This document shows, in pieces, positions 1 to 11,589 of a DNA stretch of 64,000 bases; within the stretch, counting starts at the first letter, position 1; the number at the start of each line of letters is the position of its first letter. Origin of the DNA: Odontocerum albicorne (lineage: Eukaryota > Arthropoda > Insecta > Trichoptera > Odontoceridae); the NCBI GenBank assembly GCA_949825065.1, contig OX463841.1, positions 24,948,476 through 25,012,475 of the forward strand, written 5' to 3'. The notes under the pieces were generated by a model that ran no database searches, was not told where the DNA came from, and worked only from the letters and a program-made list of their open reading frames with translations. A program made the position numbers and the translations under genes.

Positions 1-270
1 AATACTTGTATTTAAATGAACTATGACTTGTATTACATGAAAGGATTTTTGATTGAATGAAATGAGACTTATACATACATGAAATTGGACTTGTATTGAA
101 TGAAATAGAAATTGTGTTAAATGAAATTGGACTTGTATTGAATGAAATAGAAATTGTGTTAAATGAAATACGAAATGTAGTGCATGAAATGGGACTTGCA
201 TTTCGTTAAAAAATACTTGTATTGAATGAAATAGGAGTTGTAGCAAATTATACAGGACTTGTATTAAATG
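1..270. repeat. Degenerate minisatellite, about 20-bp unit
   Basis: The stretch is built from imperfect copies of a unit like 'atgaaatgggacttgtatt'. One longer block of about 41 bases is repeated almost exactly in tandem (near 83-165). No coding signal is seen. The array abuts an RTE-like retrotransposon end at about 271. Confidence 0.7.
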
Positions 271-740
271 AAATCACGCCGTTTCCCTGCTACGGTAGGC
301 AGAAATGACACAGTGCAATACTTTCCTATTTCGACACACATATTTTACATTCTCCACATCCATACATCCTCTCATACAACTCCTACGATTTATCTTACTT
401 CTTACATTTCCTTCATTCTAAAAACAATTTACTTGATCCAACCATACTTTCCTTGGGCTTTCTCAACCACGCGATCCACTCACATTGCTCTGTATATATT
501 TTTTATTAGTCTTTCTTCATTCATTCGCTCCGTGTGCCCAAACCATCTCTGAGTGATTTTCTTCATCTTACTCAACACAACAGCCCTAAATTCACACTTA
601 TTCCTAATCGCTTTCGCACATTGTCGCCCCATGTATTCTTCTAAGTGCACGCACTTATAAAACATTTATTCGGCTACTTTTAGGTTTTTTCAACGTTCAT
701 ATTCATTTCCATAACTCAAACTTGGCACTAAAATACTATT
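271..740 (-). mobile_element. RTE-like non-LTR retrotransposon, 3' fragment
   Basis: Read on the minus strand, this contains the piece around 'LSKMKKITQRWFGHTERMNE' (near 500-640). That is the C-terminal tail typical of insect endonuclease/reverse-transcriptase retrotransposons (RWFGH-ERM). The 3' terminus has the 'catcacgcc...taggcagaa' signature (as read on the plus strand) found again at 58735 and 59022. It is 5'-truncated and carries stops. Confidence 0.65.
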
Positions 741-1084
741 GTGGACTATCTATCATCTTAGCAGATTTTGATACTGTCCGGTTTAAGTATATATGTTTTA
801 GTAACACATTAACTTTGCTCCCTATCACTACACGCCATTCGATATCCTTCTTGACTCTTCCGTCTTCTAAGAAAATACTGCCTAAATAGCAGAATACCTC
901 AACTTGTTCTAATCCTTAATTAATCACCCATACATCGCATTTACTTTTCCTTTCACAATTGTCTAGCACCATGACATTGCATTTAGCAATATTTCACTAT
1001 CGTTGTATACAGTTCAGAAGGTTTTATTGTCATATAGAAATCTCTTACAACCAAGCAGAAAGGTTTTAAACAAACTTTAAATTA

Positions 1085-1240
1085 AAGCCATACTGGCGTT
1101 TTTTTTAAACACGCAAGTCCCGGACTGGAAGAGAGCGGTCTTATCAATTAAACCACGGAGGTCGTCATATATTGTCAATGATATGATTGGTTGGAAGAGG
1201 TTGCCATTTGGCAATAATCACTCTATATAAAACACTGTAA
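1085..1240 (-). mobile_element. tRNA-derived SINE (family A), minus strand
   Basis: The minus strand reads 'gacgacctccgtggtttaat', a tRNA-like head, and the body continues with 'ggttggaagaggttgcca' and a 'tggcaataa' tail. The same head and body recur at about 11010, 12895, 14925, 43140, 46330 and 61965. Confidence 0.55.
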
Positions 1241-1446
1241 AATAAAGTTTTAAAAAATTAAGTAGAAACACGTTAACTCCTTTCACATTTGTAAGAAATT
1301 GAGTGCATTACATACTTATTTTGACTTGCAAAGGGTGTTTTTTGACTTGGATTTTTTGCGTTAATCTATGGGTATTTCCTGTGTTGAAACAGTAAGTAAG
1401 GCACGTGATATTTTCCTACTCGCAATTCTTTAAATAGTAAAACGTA

Positions 1447-1646
1447 NNNNNNNNNNNNNNNNNNNNNNNNNNNNNNNNNNNNNNNNNNNNNNNNNNNNNN
1501 NNNNNNNNNNNNNNNNNNNNNNNNNNNNNNNNNNNNNNNNNNNNNNNNNNNNNNNNNNNNNNNNNNNNNNNNNNNNNNNNNNNNNNNNNNNNNNNNNNNN
1601 NNNNNNNNNNNNNNNNNNNNNNNNNNNNNNNNNNNNNNNNNNNNNN
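1447..1646. other. Assembly gap, 200 N
   Basis: A run of exactly 200 N, probably a fixed-size placeholder. It directly abuts a long (TA)n tract, which explains why the assembly broke here. The true length is unknown. Confidence 0.98.
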
Positions 1647-2431
<785 letters not shown>

Positions 2432-2815
2432 CTTCTGGTATGGATCGCGTAGGATAGGGACTTATTTTGTATCATATTGGGTTTGAGTTGTGGTAGAATC
2501 GATCTAAACTGAATCATGTAGTTCAAGTATGGAAAAAAATCACACTTTAAATAGTCAATTTTCTCATTAAAGGGTAGAGCATAGTTATGTCCGAAAAAAA
2601 ACTGTTCCCAATCTCATTTTTATTTTTATTGTATTTTTTTAAATGTTTTAAGAACACAATAGGTGTTTTAATCAATTCTACGATTAAATCGACTTATAGC
2701 CGCATATTATGTGTACAAATTGCTGCCAAGTGTTACATATATAAGATCTAACTGTTTGATAGTAAGTTGCATTCGTAAAATACACGTGTATATTCTTTGT
2801 GTAGTAAGGTATGCA

Positions 2816-3042
2816 CAGTTCTACGCGGCGGTAAGTAATACACATCGGGCTTAAGAAAGAGACTGTCGGCCATAATCGTCTCTGTCATTCATACACGTAT
2901 TCCGTCGCGATTTGTCTTTCTAGAAACCGGACTGTTAGCGCACCGTGCGACAGAGACGACGCTCTACAAAGCCGAAGTTAGCCGATTATGGCTGACAGTC
3001 TCTTTCTTAAGCCCGATGTATATTACTTACCGCCGGGTACTG
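2816..3042. mobile_element. Palindromic MITE, copy 1
   Basis: The two ends are inverted copies of each other: 'cggcggtaagtaat' followed by 'catcgggcttaagaaagaga' on the left matches the reverse complement of the right end (about 2990-3042). A second copy lies at 61390-61609, which fixes the borders near 'cagtaccc...gggtactg'. No coding capacity. A target duplication is not clear. Confidence 0.75.
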
Positions 3043-3049
3043 TACTGTT

Positions 3050-4035
3050 GATATTTTTTAAATTAAATTCGAACTGTACATAACGATTTTTAGTTAGTGC
3101 ATAAATTAACTATTTTGTTTATACATTACCTATTGAAAGTGTAGAACGTATTTTTATTTTTCAACTTTCACTAAAAGGCACAAGTTATGTTCTCATTACC
3201 CAGGGAATCTGCAAATTATCGAAAATTCACACATTAACGTTGACATAACATATATATTTTATATTATCTAAATTTAATCAATTGGTTTTGGACTTGAGCA
3301 ATTTTTGTTATTATTTTGCTTCAGCAGGATTCTAAGACATGGTTTCTACTTTAACGCAGCACACCACGTTCTTGCTTGTACGTATTTCACAACGATCAAA
3401 CAAATATAAAAAAGCTTGACAATCTGACTACTTGACAATCTGACGTCACACACCATCAAAATGTATGGAGCATGTTACGGTCAGCTTACGGTTGACCTGA
3501 AGTCAACTTATGAGCAGCTCAAGCGCGGGATTCCAGCCTTAGTAATTGATCTGTCTAAGGGAATTCTTACACACAAGACGGCTACTTCCATGTGTGGTAA
3601 ACACAAGGGGACAATTCTTGGATCAGCTGTTCTTCACCCTTTTGCATTCATATTTACTTGTCATTTTATAAAATAATATTCACAGAATACAACAGTTTTG
3701 GAAACTATTCAGGTACAAATAAAATGAGGTTTTTTTGGATATGGCAAGCAAAGTCTTAAAATTGTATTTTTCGTATACTTGAATACGAGTTTAAAATAAA
3801 TGTTTTTTTTAATGTGTTAACATGTCACTTGTTTACTTTTTTAAAAGTAATCAATTGAACAAAAATATTGCTTTAACTTTTTGTATATAATCTTGCTTAT
3901 AAAGAAACTACTTTATTATTTTCAATCGTTCACTAGGTATTTTTTTTAGAATGCCAATGTATGATGAAGTCACAGAAATGAATACATGGATAAAATATTT
4001 TAAGTAAAATAAAGAAAGGCACGTCAAGATGATTT
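3050..4035. other. No recognised gene
   Basis: AT-rich sequence. A 71-codon open frame at 3461-3676 begins in a fair context (aaaATGt) but matches no family I know and has no supporting splice or composition signal. Otherwise nothing is seen. Confidence 0.5.
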
Positions 4036-4039
4036 GGAG

Positions 4040-4290
4040 TATAAAGATGTGGAGAATGACTACGCGAGTATTCAAATCAGGTGTGCAAGGTCTACGTGAA
4101 GAGGTAGATCGAGGTAGACGTGAAATTGAGTAGGCTGGCGTTTGAAAGAAGGTAAAGAGAGAAGCACGAATAATAAAATATTGTGCATGGCGAGCTGTAT
4201 GAACGTGGAAGAAACGAAAATTGTGTGTTAAGATAGAAAATTTTGAAGATCTCTTCTTTCTGCCTACACAGGCTGAAAAATCCTTTTAGG
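4040..4290 (+). mobile_element. RTE-like retrotransposon 3' fragment
   Basis: Decayed plus-strand copy of the window's RTE-like 3' region. It shows the 'ggtagacgtg...gtaggctggcgtttgaaagaagg' type stretch and a terminal 'ctgcctacacaggctgaa' segment resembling the better copy at 48930-49345. Frames are broken. Confidence 0.4.
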
Positions 4291-4936
4291 TAATTTAATA
4301 ATACAGATATTACACCCTAAAATACAATGCGTTGGCAGTAGGACTCACAATATACTCGTATATACGACATGTATACAATTCCTAAAACATATATTGCGGG
4401 GGGATGCATTGCATTTATGCTCCTGATTAAATGTTCTCAAACTGTAAGTAATTGGGAGTCAAACATATGATACATAAAAATGTTTCAAAAAATTTTATGC
4501 AAGTCTTTGTTTTTTTACGACCTATTTATATTATATTGAAATGTGTGTAGGTTCTGTGCCTATGCTACATATATAACATACATACAACCGGCCTCTTTAC
4601 ATACATGAGAAGTTCGAGACATATTTTTTTCTCATTTCTGAATGCAAAATTTTAACTCTTCAAGAGATTTCAGGACAATGTTGTAACTAATGATACTAGA
4701 AAATAAATTAAAAATGTCAGAATAGGTATAAAATAAATTACAAACATCATATTGACTTGTTTTCAAATACTGCAAAACAAATTCATGAATTTGTAACACG
4801 AGCCGGCTTTAAACAAGAAAGTTCCATATCACCCACTCTAAATGTATTACGTTACAATACTTCATCAGCCATTCTTTTTAGTAAAATATAGTACCTTCCA
4901 ATCAAACAGTATTCTTCTCAATCCAATCAAACAATA

Positions 4937-5729
4937 CAGAAACCCCCTACTATTCGCGGTTTTGCTTTCCGCGGTTTTATAACCCGCGACTCAAAATTAT
5001 TAAATGAAAAATTGCAATGTATCTTCATAAGGTCAGTTGTAGATTAACACTCTGTCACAACGCCTAGATCATTTATCACACTTCATATAACACTATCATC
5101 ATAAAAAAGAAAGGTGTGTACAGTGCTATAAGATATTTTGAGAGAGATCATATTAACATAACTTTTATTACAGTATATTGTTAATGTTGTTCTAGTATAT
5201 AAATTGTTGTTTGTGATGTATGACCGCGCGGTAACGCACCGGTATTTTATGCAGAAGATCTGCGCTGTACTACTTTCCTCAAATGGCACAGGTTTTTTTC
5301 TGCCTAGTATTTGAAGATACAAGGATACCTATGACTTCGGTCAATTCCATTATTTCCATAAAAAAGGAAAAAAACACGTCGGTGTGCTCCAATCGCCTCA
5401 ATTCGGATCCAGTATAGCGGTGTAGCTGATGAGTTTGCTGGTTTGCGACGGCTCACTTAAAGAAGAGAGAAGAAGAAAGAAACAAAAACTCCACGGTACA
5501 GCTTCCCTTTCCAAATAAATTGACGTCGGAATGGACAGGGGATCCTCGACTATGAGACACAGCAATGACGATGGCATTGTTGTTAACCTCTAAATTAATA
5601 AATTAAACTTTATCATAGGTATGTATAGGATATTATCATCCATATTTATAAGGCTCAGTACTATCCGCAGTTTCAGGCATCAGCTGAGGGCCCTTGTAAC
5701 GTAACTCCGCGGATAAGGAAAGACTACCG
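4937..5729 (+). mobile_element. Tigger1-like (pogo) non-autonomous DNA transposon
   Basis: The left end reads 'cagaaaccccctactattcg' followed by 'cggttttgctttccgcgg', and the right end reads 'actatccgcagtttcaggca' then 'ccgcggataaggaaagacta'. Both ends are flanked by TA (4935-4936 and 5730-5731), as expected for pogo elements. Inner sequence such as 'gatattttgagagagatcat', 'acataacttttattacagta' and 'taaactttatcataggtatg' resembles the 3' non-coding part of mammalian Tigger1 as I remember it. The transposase is deleted. A SINE splits the element at 5212-5575. Confidence 0.75.
5212..5575 (+). mobile_element. tRNA-like SINE (family B) inside the Tigger element
   Basis: Flanked by the 9-bp direct repeat 'attgttgtt' (5203-5211 and 5576-5584), read as its target-site duplication. 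The head 'gaccgcgcggtaacgcaccg' and the later 'ggatacctatgacttcggtc' match the SINE copies at 21640-21790 (inverse) and partly 62750-62860. It has no coding potential. Confidence 0.65.
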
Positions 5730-6267
5730 TACTTGGTTGAAAGTTCTCGAACAAAAATAATGATTGAAAGATAAAATATATTTAGTATGTAAGAGCGAAG
5801 TCATGAATTAGGTAGATTGAACCAGACAGATTTCAACATTAAGTGTTAAAGTTTCCGTTAGTATGTAACTGTCAAACAATAACAAACAAATATTGATTTT
5901 GTGTTAGGATATTATCACTTAGTAACGCTATTGTGTCAATCGTGTAAGGAGACACTCGCTTTTAATGCATAAAATAACACGAATTATCTTGAAACAACAA
6001 TTTGGTAAAGTTTACAATTAAATTGAATGATGAAATACATACAAAACTATCAAAAACATTATCAGAACTTAACATGTCAACCTACATGAGAACGTTAATT
6101 GTAAACACGCCTCCTCCATTTATAGGTATTAAGAAAGTTCATAGTTTCTAATGAGATAAAGATCTGGAAATCTTATTTGATTGACATGGTATTTTTACAA
6201 ATTTTAAAAGCTAAGGCTTATTGTGATTGTGCTTCTGGTGCATATTATGTATATTCAATGATCGTTA

Positions 6268-7512
6268 CGAGGGTTGCTACTTAAATTTGAGAGAGACAAG
6301 TAAAAACAATATTAATAATCGAAAATGGCTTTATTGTTTTCCAAAATACTCTCCATGAAGATCAATACACTTTTGCATGCGTTTGAACTAATTTTCGAAA
6401 CACTTTTTCTACTCCGAATGAGGTAACTTGAAAACATGCGTTTTGAACGCATCAACCGCTTCTTCAGGCGTCGATAAACGTTGACCTCACTATTTATTTT
6501 TGATATTCGGGAATAAAAAGAAGTCATTGGGCTGTACGGAGGATGACCCATCAATTCGATGTTTTGAGTGCTCAAAAAGTCACTTGTTTGAGCCGATGTG
6601 TGAGAGCTCGCATTGTCGTGGTGGATAATGATCCGTCTTCGGCGGTTGGTTTTCCTCATTTCTCCGAACACTTCTGGCAAACAAATGGTGGTGTACCATT
6701 CAGAATTGACCGTACGACGTTCCACTAAAGACACTGTTGCGACATGACCATTTAAACCGAAGAAACAAGCCACCATTTGCTTCGAAGTGCTTCGTGCGCG
6801 AACAACTTTTGTTGGATTTGGTTCATCTTGAAAGAACCATACAGTCGACTGCTATTTAGTTTCTGGCTCATATGCATAGATCCATGATTCGTCGCCTGTC
6901 ATAATCTTATAGACGTCTTTTGAAGCACCGCGATCGAACATTTCTTTGGACCAATCGACACGAGCCTTTTTTTGAGCGATTGTCAAATTATGCGGTATCC
7001 AACGCGAACAAATATTTTTGACGGCCAAACGTTCATGCAATATTGAATGTATGCAAGTGGAACTAATGCCCAAACATGCCTCAATCTCATGATGTCACAT
7101 GACGATCTTGCAATATCAGTTCACGCACAGCATCGATGTTTTCTGGCACAACAACCGATATGGACGACCTTCACGAAATTCGTCCTAGAACGAACTACGA
7201 CCACGATTGAATTCGGAAAACTAGCGAAACACAGTGGCTCGGGATGGTGCTTCATCACCAAAAGTCGAAGCTAGTTGATCGCAACACTTGTTCAGTTAGT
7301 CCACGTCGAAAATCATCGCACGAAAATGTTCACGATTGAATTCCATTTTTGGCCGAGATGAATTATTCAAGTCACTGTAAACAACTTAAATAGCACTCAT
7401 ATGACAAAACTTTCTGAGCACTTATATCATTAAAAACGTCAAACTTTACGATGCTCATTTGACGTATGTACACTGGTGTTGCCATATCTCAAAACTTAAG
7501 TAGCAACCCTCG
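6268..7512 (-). mobile_element. Mariner element, copy 1 (degenerate)
   Basis: Terminal inverted repeats 'cgagggttgctactta' lie at both ends, flanked by TA (6266-6267 and 7513-7514). The transposase runs on the minus strand: the segment around 'TGDESWIYAYEPETK' (about 6852-7073) holds the first catalytic Asp and 'HHDNASSH' (about 6600) the second. A stop follows ETK, and there are frameshifts. A 13-bp deletion near 6531 relative to the copy at 30416-31677 removes the 'PDLAPND' motif with the third catalytic Asp. It cannot encode an active DD34D enzyme. Confidence 0.93.
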
Positions 7513-7569
7513 TATCAACTGCTCACTGGCTGAAAACATTCAAATTTGGCAGTCATCTTAAAAAAGGTA

Positions 7570-8205
7570 ATTATGAGATACATACATACATATCATCACG
7601 CCGTGTCATTTGCGGGATTGGCAGAGATCTCCAAACTTTTCTATCGAAGTACACAACTTTCGCTTACTCCACATTCATACGTCTCGTCATGCACAATCTG
7701 TTATTATTCATGCTTCTCACTTAGCCTTCTTTCAAAATCTGGTTCCTTTGGTCCGGTCACGTTTTTCTCGGTCTACCTCTTCGACGCACACCTTGGACTT
7801 CTGACTCGTCCAGTCATTATTTCATCATTCATTCTCTCCACATGTCCAAACCTTCTAAGAGCTCCTTTCTTCATCTTACTTAAAACATCCATTTTATACA
7901 TGCATTCATTTCTGATGTCTTCATTCCGACTTCTTTCAAATATTGACAATCCACAAATATTCCTTAGTGCACGCACTTTACTCTTATCCTTCTTCTACCA
8001 AATATTCCTTAGTGCACGCATCTCCACAGCATTAACTTTACTCTTATCCTTCTTCTACCAAATATTCCTTAGTGCACGCATCTCCACAGCATTAACTTTA
8101 CTCTTATCCTTCTTCTACCAAATTCAAGTTTCACTTCTATACATCAAGGTGGGCACTAACGCACTTATATGTTTTGTCATTCTCGCTACTGTTGTAATTG
8201 TTAGA
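7570..8205 (-). mobile_element. RTE-like retrotransposon 3' fragment
   Basis: On the minus strand, 7976-7773 encodes 'LSKMKKGALRRFGHVERMND', the conserved C-terminal tail of the RT protein, preceded by 'RALRNICGLS'. The 3' terminus near 7590 carries the family's 'catcacgcc' signature. A 60-bp internal tandem repeat lies upstream of the tail. Confidence 0.75.
7961..8123. repeat. 60-bp tandem repeat, about 2.7 copies
   Basis: The unit contains 'ccaaatattccttagtgcac' and 'tctccacagcattaacttta', and starts again exactly every 60 bases (7981, 8041, 8101). It sits within the RTE-like fragment, just 5' of the RT tail in the element's own orientation. Confidence 0.9.
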
Positions 8206-8677
8206 TAAATGTAAAAAATATATAAAAATAATTTATTAACATTTGGTTTCCTGAAATTGTGAGTGAAAGTAATTCAAAAAGGAATGTTTCGATGCCAAAA
8301 TAGGTGAGGACTTTATGCATTTAAAAAAAAATTAAAATGAGTTTTCGTTCATTTTTACAGAAAATTATTTATCAATTTATTCAATACATGATGTTATCAA
8401 TTTTCATCACAACATTATTATCAGTTTCATACTTTGCTGAGAGCGCTTTCTAAGAAACCGAAGATGATATCATGTTTAGTTATGCGAATTACATTTAAAC
8501 AGTCAAATGACCTTTTTTGATACAAAAATCAATATTGACATGTAAGCAATATACCATATGTATGTATAAAGCAAAATTAAAAACCCAGAACAATACTAAC
8601 CTAACACAATTAAAAAGCAAACTTATATAATTTACATAATTCATCCCTTTACTTGTAAGAAGTCAAAGTCATATTGC

Positions 8678-9115
8678 GACAATCTCCATGGTCTAGTTAG
8701 TAAGACGGTGGTCTTCCAGTCTGGGGGTTGAGGGTTCGATTTACTTTGGTACCCAGAATTTTTATTTCCTTTGGTACCCAGTCTGGTTTTTACTTATTAA
8801 AACTTAAGACTTATTAAAAACCCTTTGTGGTATTTGGTGTGACGCTTGTCTTACACCCTAGGGTTGGGTTCAATTCCCTATGGTACCAAAAAATTTAATA
8901 TAAAAAGTACTGGGCTGGTTTAGTGTTCATCTATTATTTATACTTTTCCACTTACGGTAGTATTGCCAACACATATACTGATGAACTATCGTGATTCTTA
9001 ATACGAAAGCATGATTATTAAGACCGATGACAATGTTGTCTTCCGGCTACGCTCTTCAACATGTTCGCGTAAATTTGGGTAATGAAAGGTACCACGCGAA
9101 CGAATTAAAAAAACT
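8678..9115 (+). mobile_element. tRNA-derived SINE(s), plus strand
   Basis: The head 'ctccatggtctagttagtaa' and the B-box-like 'gagggttcgattta' are tRNA-like. A second partial head lies near 8820-8890 ('gggttgggttcaattccc'). The body at 8925-9110 resembles the body of the SINE at 43270-43440 ('gctcttcaacatgtt'). Probably two overlapping SINE copies. Confidence 0.5.
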
Positions 9116-9189
9116 TCTATTTAAATTCTCAGCTCGTATATAAGCAACATTATATTGTGAAAACCTTTTGTATTTTTTTTAATAAAGTG

Positions 9190-9246
9190 TTTCATATTAA
9201 AAAAGTGACTTTTTAATAAAAAAAGTCACTTTTTTTTAATATGAAA
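9190..9246. repeat. AT-rich inverted repeat (hairpin)
   Basis: 'tttcatattaaaaaagtgac' is followed by a short spacer and its near-perfect inverse ending 'gtcacttttttttaatatga', with a two-base bulge. It could be a MITE relic. No promoter or gene is next to it. Confidence 0.6.
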
Positions 9247-9657
9247 GTTTTTCTCTATAAAATTCAGTCCAATAAAATTTTGCGATGTTGTTAAAGAAAA
9301 ATTCTAATAATTTAAAAACAACATTCAATCTGATACACTTTAATTACTTCAACTCAAAAAATAAACTTCAGTATAGTATATTTTAAGAATCTGGGTTAAA
9401 AACTAGCCAGCCGTGATTCAAATGTCTCTCGTGCCATGACGTGCCCATAGCAAGAACATTAGTATAAATATACAGGAAACTTCGAATATCCATAAATTTC
9501 TAAAATATTAGCGATGCTAAGCGACATGGAGTGACATTTCTTAATTGCTTAATTGTTTAAAACACAAAAAATAAAGCTAAAACATTCCCCGTCTGAATTC
9601 CCATCCTGACTTACACATATCAATATATCGTACATATACTCGTATTAATATAACAGT

Positions 9658-9782
9658 CGTTATCCGGGGTCGCATTAACCTGAGTAGTCAAGTAATCTTA
9701 GTTTCGTTTAACATTTCGAAATATTAGGAAAATCATTCATATTTTTTTACTAGCCCGGTTAACGCGACCCCTGGTAATCAGG
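9658..9782. mobile_element. 125-bp MITE with about 30-bp terminal inverted repeats
   Basis: The left end 'ccggggtcgcattaacctga' is mirrored by the right end 'cggttaacgcgacccctgg' with a few mismatches. The inside is AT-rich and non-coding. The superfamily is not clear. Confidence 0.6.
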
Positions 9783-9789
9783 AATATAT

Positions 9790-11005
9790 TACGATCAAAT
9801 AATGATGCAGGATGATAATTAGAATGGAGCTGGTCCAGAAATCTTCTGGATATACTTTTTAAGTTTCTTCCTCAAATTAGTGACCTAAAGGATACAAAAA
9901 GTCAACTTAAGGTTTGACTCACTATGTCTCGAATTAATAGTGCAACCTTAACAATAAACACAAATTTCTTACTTTGAAATTTCACATTTTGTATTCAAAC
10001 GGATTTATATGCCCTAAACCTTAAATTAAGGCAACGAATTCCTTATGTCAAGAAGCTACGATGAATTTGTACGAACTTTAAATACTATTTTTTAATAAAA
10101 AAAAAAGTTGATATTTAGTGTTAAGGCTGGACTATGCATAAGAAGTATTTATAAATTATTATGCAATTGACAAAACGCACATGTAAATTTCGCTCCCAGT
10201 AAATGTTGAAAGCATCTTTTTATTATCATAAAGGTTGAAGTTATTTAGAGTTTGTTTTGAACCAAATTATATTAATGAAAATGTTGAAACTTTTAGTTTC
10301 AATAAATGCTAATTTTCACATTAGTTTTATATAGAGTGAATAATTAAATAGCTAAGAATGGTTTTTATTAAGAAAATAGTTAAGATTTAGTTTTTAGTGT
10401 TAAGGTCGAACTATGAATTCAAGTATATGTGTTTTATCACTCCGAGCCGTCAGGGGGTCGACGATCACATGCATACAAAAGTGAATAAGTTTCATGTATT
10501 ATTTTTATATAGTATTTGCCCATAGTGATGTGTTTTGGTTTGAGTAGCGCGCTGACACAAACACACAAAACACTACGAATGACAATGGTGGCGGGAGCGT
10601 GAGCGAGACCAACGCGGGCTCGCGTCACACTCGGCGCGCGGGAGGTGGACAGAAATAAAGCAGCGTTATTTAGCGTCACGCACGTCGTGAGAGCTTTCCT
10701 ATTAAGACCGGTATACACGATATTACTTCTTTTCGTATCAACCAGACTGTTTGTCGGCGTTAACGATCTAATGGTTTACATACCAATTTAGTATTCTAAC
10801 GTCTCGGATTCAATATCCGAAATTGTTTTATTTTAATGATGATGTATAATTCTATGAGTATGTCATGTGAATGTTTGACGTCTGTATATGTATTGTATTG
10901 TTGTATTTCGTGAAAGCTGTTGTATTTCAGGAAGTACAATTTTTGAAACCAGCTTCAACAGTGAAAAGATGTCAATATTTTAATCACACATTTATCCCAA
11001 TTGAG
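9790..11005. other. No recognised gene; local CpG-rich patch
   Basis: Mostly AT-rich, with a repeated phrase ('gtgttaaggctggactatg' near 10120, 'gtgttaaggtcgaactatga' near 10399). Positions 10437-10720 are unusually GC- and CpG-rich for the window, and include 'gcgggctcgcgtcacactcg'. A 93-codon minus-strand frame across this patch matches nothing I know. Confidence 0.5.
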
Positions 11006-11009
11006 AATT

Positions 11010-11170
11010 GACAACCTCCGTGACTTAGCTCGTAAAACGTCTTCCCGACTGGGGGCGGGGGGGCTCGATAGGTACTGTCTGCTTTTCATTTGAGGTATCT
11101 TTAAAGTCTTTTTGGTTGGTTTGAAGACATTGCCACTTGGCAATAAAGTCCGTGTTGTATTGTATGCAAC
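11010..11170 (+). mobile_element. tRNA-derived SINE (family A)
   Basis: Plus-strand head 'gacaacctccgtgacttagc', body 'ttggttggtttgaagacatt' and tail 'ccacttggcaataaagtccg'. Same layout as the other family A copies. Confidence 0.6.
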
Positions 11171-11589
11171 GAAAATGTTATAAAAACCTGAGGTTTCTAT
11201 GGTGAGAATAATAAATACAAGTTATATAGCGCCGTTTAGATACCAGACTCTCCTCTAGGACGCGCTTACTCGAATTTTGAAGCCATATTATTGACAAATA
11301 AAAACAAGTTAAGTGTAACGATAAGAAGGTGATGAATGCGACCATTATATAAGGAATTTCTCCTGCATCTGCTGAAAAACATATTTGGTAAGAAATCCGC
11401 AAACTTACCAAGGGAAGATGAACTACTATGAAACCTTTGTAGATCTGTAGATATGTAGGTAGTCATTCGGTTTTTAATGGAATGTATGTTAATGTACGAG
11501 TATGTATTTAGTGTTCATATGTTATCATAAATTTTGATGAAACCTCCCAAAAATGGCTGTCTTCAAGTTCTTCTTAAAGCTGCACATGC

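Noticed and set aside
3461..3676. 71-codon open frame on plus strand
   Set aside because: No family match, no splice context, length within chance expectation.
10437..10718. 93-codon minus-strand frame in the CpG-rich patch
   Set aside because: Likely open only because of high GC; no family resemblance.
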